From Armatimonadota bacterium (GTDB taxonomy: Bacteria; Armatimonadota; Zipacnadia; Zipacnadales; FEN-943): DNA of 8,069 bases. The notes below the pieces were generated by a model, which did not search any database, was not told the origin of the DNA, and saw nothing but the letters and a program-made list of their open reading frames with translations. The stretch lies in the NCBI GenBank assembly GCA_029777735.1, contig JAKORR010000680.1, positions 1 through 8,069 on the forward strand. Reading direction: 5' to 3'. A program made the translations under genes and the position numbers. Each line of letters starts with the position of its first letter. Positions within the stretch are counted from its first letter, which is position 1. Below, piece by piece: positions 6,647 through 8,069 of the stretch.

Positions 6647-7528
6647 ATGGGCGCATCCGCGACCCCCGGCCTCATCGACTTCCACGTGCACATAGGCAAC
6701 CTGTTCCGCAACAGATTCCCGCACGCGCCGCTCACTGCCCACCAGCTTGTCGATCGCATGAACCGCCTGGGCATCGACATCGGCGTGCTCCTGCCCTGCG
6801 AGAGCCCCGAGGCCGCGCCCGGCTACTTCCTCACCGAGCAGGCCCTCGAAGCCCGCGACCTGTACCCCGAGCGCCTCATCGCCTTCTGCTGCGTGGACCC
6901 CCGCATGCCGGGCTTCACCGAGCAAATCGACCTGTTTGTCACGCGCTGCGACTGCCGGGGCTTCGGCGAACATATCAACAGCCTGGCCTTCGACGACAAA
7001 CGCAACAAGACGATCTATGCTCGCTGCGACGAGTACGGCCTGCCGCTAGTGTTCGAGATCAACCGCGACTACTGCTGGGACGACACGCGGCTGAGTCGAC
7101 TGGAGGGGTGCCTGCAGGAGTTCCCCAACGTGAAGTTTGTCGGGCACGGACCCGGGTTCTGGGCGGCGATATCGGGCGACTATGATGCCCAGGGCGGCTA
7201 TCCCACTGGCCCGGTGACGCCCGGAGGCCCCATCGATCGGCTGCTGGCGGAGTACGACAATCTGTACGCAGACATCTCAGCCCATTCGGGTTACAACGCC
7301 CTGACGCGGGATCCAGAGTTCACACTGGGGTTTGTGGAACGTCACTGGCGGAAAATGTTGTTCGGGACGGACATTATGGGGCACAGTTGGCACAATTTGC
7401 ATGCGGAGTGGCTGGCCGCTCTGCCAGTGTCGGAAGAAATCCGCGCCTCAATCGCCCATCTCACCGCCCGCTACCTACTAGACCTCCCACAATCAACTGG
7501 GTCACCGCCCGGACATGTACGCACCTAA
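6647..7528 (+). CDS. Amidohydrolase-2 family TIM-barrel hydrolase or decarboxylase
   Basis: This 293-residue cytosolic-looking protein belongs to the amidohydrolase-2 family (PF04909-type), whose members are metal-dependent hydrolases or decarboxylases on a TIM barrel. Visible motifs are the strand-1 metal site DFHVHIG (H13, H15), GFGEH (105-109), the strand-6 site FVGHGPGFW (H167), a conserved block YNALTRDPEF (216-225), and the strand-8 acid in LFGTDIMGH (D242). At the strand-5 position, where many relatives have a histidine ('VLFH' type), this protein has E137 in LVFEINRD. This could change the metal site or the reaction. Two Cys (C101, C103) are close together without an obvious role. No signal peptide is visible. 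It follows the prepilin gene after 167 bases and has its own strong ribosome binding site. I cannot name the substrate. Confidence 0.86.
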   Translation: MGASATPGLIDFHVHIGNLFRNRFPHAPLTAHQLVDRMNRLGIDIGVLLPCESPEAAPGYFLTEQALEARDLYPERLIAFCCVDPRMPGFTEQIDLFVTRCDCRGFGEHINSLAFDDKRNKTIYARCDEYGLPLVFEINRDYCWDDTRLSRLEGCLQEFPNVKFVGHGPGFWAAISGDYDAQGGYPTGPVTPGGPIDRLLAEYDNLYADISAHSGYNALTRDPEFTLGFVERHWRKMLFGTDIMGHSWHNLHAEWLAALPVSEEIRASIAHLTARYLLDLPQSTGSPPGHVRT

Positions 7529-7686
7529 CTCGAGATATCTTCAAACAAAAAGTGGTAAACAGGAAATAAGTTGGTGGCAACCTCGCGCTTCCGACTACCA
7601 CAAAGTCACCACCGGGAGTGAGTGTGTCACAGAAGGCGCAGAAGGAGCGACCTGGTAAGGAGTAAAGCAAGTGGTCCAGGGCATAG

Positions 7687-7724
7687 TGCAAGACTTGTTC
7701 CAGGCCGGGTCGGAAGCAAGTGCA
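7687..7724. other. Imperfect hairpin in the intergenic stretch
   Basis: ACTTGTTCC (7693-7701) pairs with GGAAGCAAGT (7712-7721), leaving one bulged G and a 10-base loop. TGC (7687-7689) can extend the stem with GCA (7722-7724) across a small bulge. No T-run follows on either strand, so it is not a standard intrinsic terminator. Confidence 0.4.
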
Positions 7725-7746
7725 GAGCTTTTGGAGTAGTGCAAAT

Positions 7747-7775
7747 CGCAGCGGGGAGCCGCAAAGGACGCTGCG
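7747..7775. other. Perfect 7-bp GC-rich stem with 15-base loop
   Basis: CGCAGCG (7747-7753) and CGCTGCG (7769-7775) are perfect inverted copies. On the minus strand the stem is followed by ATTTGC, a very weak T-tract, so it could help end the transcript of the minus-strand gene. On the plus strand there is no T-tract. Confidence 0.35.
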
Positions 7776-7861
7776 CCTGGCTTAGGGGCATCGAGAGGCG
7801 CCCTTCACCTCCAAGTGCGGCCAGGAGTTCTGGTCTGCATCGTGTTCGGCCCGACGAGAAG

Positions 7862-8068
7862 TCAACGGCGATCCCGTTCCCACTCAAAGATCGACGCCAC
7901 AGCGGGTGTCGGCCGAGGGGGGAAGTCGGTTGGCAAGGCCTCTATCCGGTTGTTCTCCGCTACCATCAACTGCCCTGGACCGCCTGTCAATTGCCCGTTC
8001 CCTCCATACAGGACGTTCTCCCGTGCCTCAATGCCTGTGCAGTCTGGTGTCGCAAGCTGAATCGCCGG
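7862..8068 (-). CDS. Possible 3' end of a minus-strand gene, cut by the window edge
   Basis: A minus-strand frame is open from the right edge for 68 codons and ends at TGA (7864-7862). It has no start in the window, consistent with a truncated gene. Its translation is well balanced and protein-like, including IEARENVLYGGNGQLTGG and NNRIEALPTDF, and ends FEWERDRR. By eye about two thirds of its third codon positions are G or C, roughly like the genome. The competing plus-strand frame over the same bases (7815-8060) gives a Cys/Pro/Ser-rich peptide without any domain. The 'LYGGNGQLTGGPGQL...NRIEA' pattern faintly recalls OstA/LptA-type beta repeats ('Y..g.g.l.G.p..l....ri.a'), but I do not assign it to a family. 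Confidence 0.42.
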   Translation of the reverse strand, partial: PAIQLATPDCTGIEARENVLYGGNGQLTGGPGQLMVAENNRIEALPTDFPPRPTPAVASIFEWERDRR

Positions 8069-8069
8069 C

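Larger units (their letters stand above)
7529..7861. other. Convergent intergenic stretch, no gene recognised
   Basis: Between the amidohydrolase stop and the stop of the minus-strand frame at the right edge I see no convincing gene. Short reading frames on both strands translate to low-complexity Leu/Pro/Arg/Cys-rich peptides without start signals. No tRNA T-loop motif and no T-run terminator were found. The stretch holds two inverted repeats, given separately. Confidence 0.5.

Noticed and set aside
7461..7691. Minus-strand frame giving a 76-residue Cys/Leu-rich peptide
   Set aside because: It overlaps the 3' end of the amidohydrolase, starts with TTG without a ribosome site, and has no recognisable motif.
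7627..7887. Minus-strand frame of 86 codons
   Set aside because: The translation is low in complexity (Leu/Pro/Arg runs), and it overlaps the better minus-strand frame at its start.
7815..8060. Plus-strand frame of 81 codons at the right edge
   Set aside because: The product is Ser/Pro/Arg-rich with no domain and no good ribosome site; the minus-strand frame over the same bases is more protein-like.

Overview
The window looks like chromosomal DNA from a GC-rich diderm bacterium, most probably Armatimonadota or a close relative. Two observations support this. A lipopolysaccharide (LPS) transport pair shows that there is an outer membrane. A type IV prepilin-like protein of the H-X9-DG class carries an N-terminal segment ('LFPVFARAREKARQ') that I associate with the many pseudopilin-like proteins of Armatimonadota. 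The lineage call rests on family knowledge, not on a search. I see no mobile element, CRISPR array, rRNA or tRNA.

Layout, left to right. A biotin-transporter S component (bioY) opens the window and may be cut at its 5' end. After about 200 non-coding bases comes an inner-membrane LptF/LptG-type permease. It overlaps by 25 bases the gene for the outer-membrane LPS translocon LptD, so the two ends of the LPS bridge are probably co-translated. About 80 bases downstream is an exported SGNH/GDSL-type hydrolase with an extra N-terminal domain. Next come the H-X9-DG prepilin-like protein, with a strong Shine-Dalgarno site that fixes its start, and then an amidohydrolase-2 family protein with its own strong Shine-Dalgarno site. 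All six genes are on the plus strand. The remaining ~540 bases hold a structured, apparently non-coding convergent intergenic stretch. At the right edge there is an open minus-strand frame that looks like the 3' end of another gene.

How the genes work together: only lptF and lptD form a clear functional unit, linking LPS extraction from the inner membrane to insertion in the outer membrane. LptA, LptB, LptC and LptE are not in the window. The SGNH hydrolase could act in the cell envelope, but a link to LPS is only positional. The prepilin-like protein and the amidohydrolase look like independent accessory genes. I found no clearly new multi-gene system. The most interesting points are a minimal two-cysteine LptD, apparent replacements of usual active-site residues in both hydrolases, and the unassigned minus-strand reading frame at the right edge.
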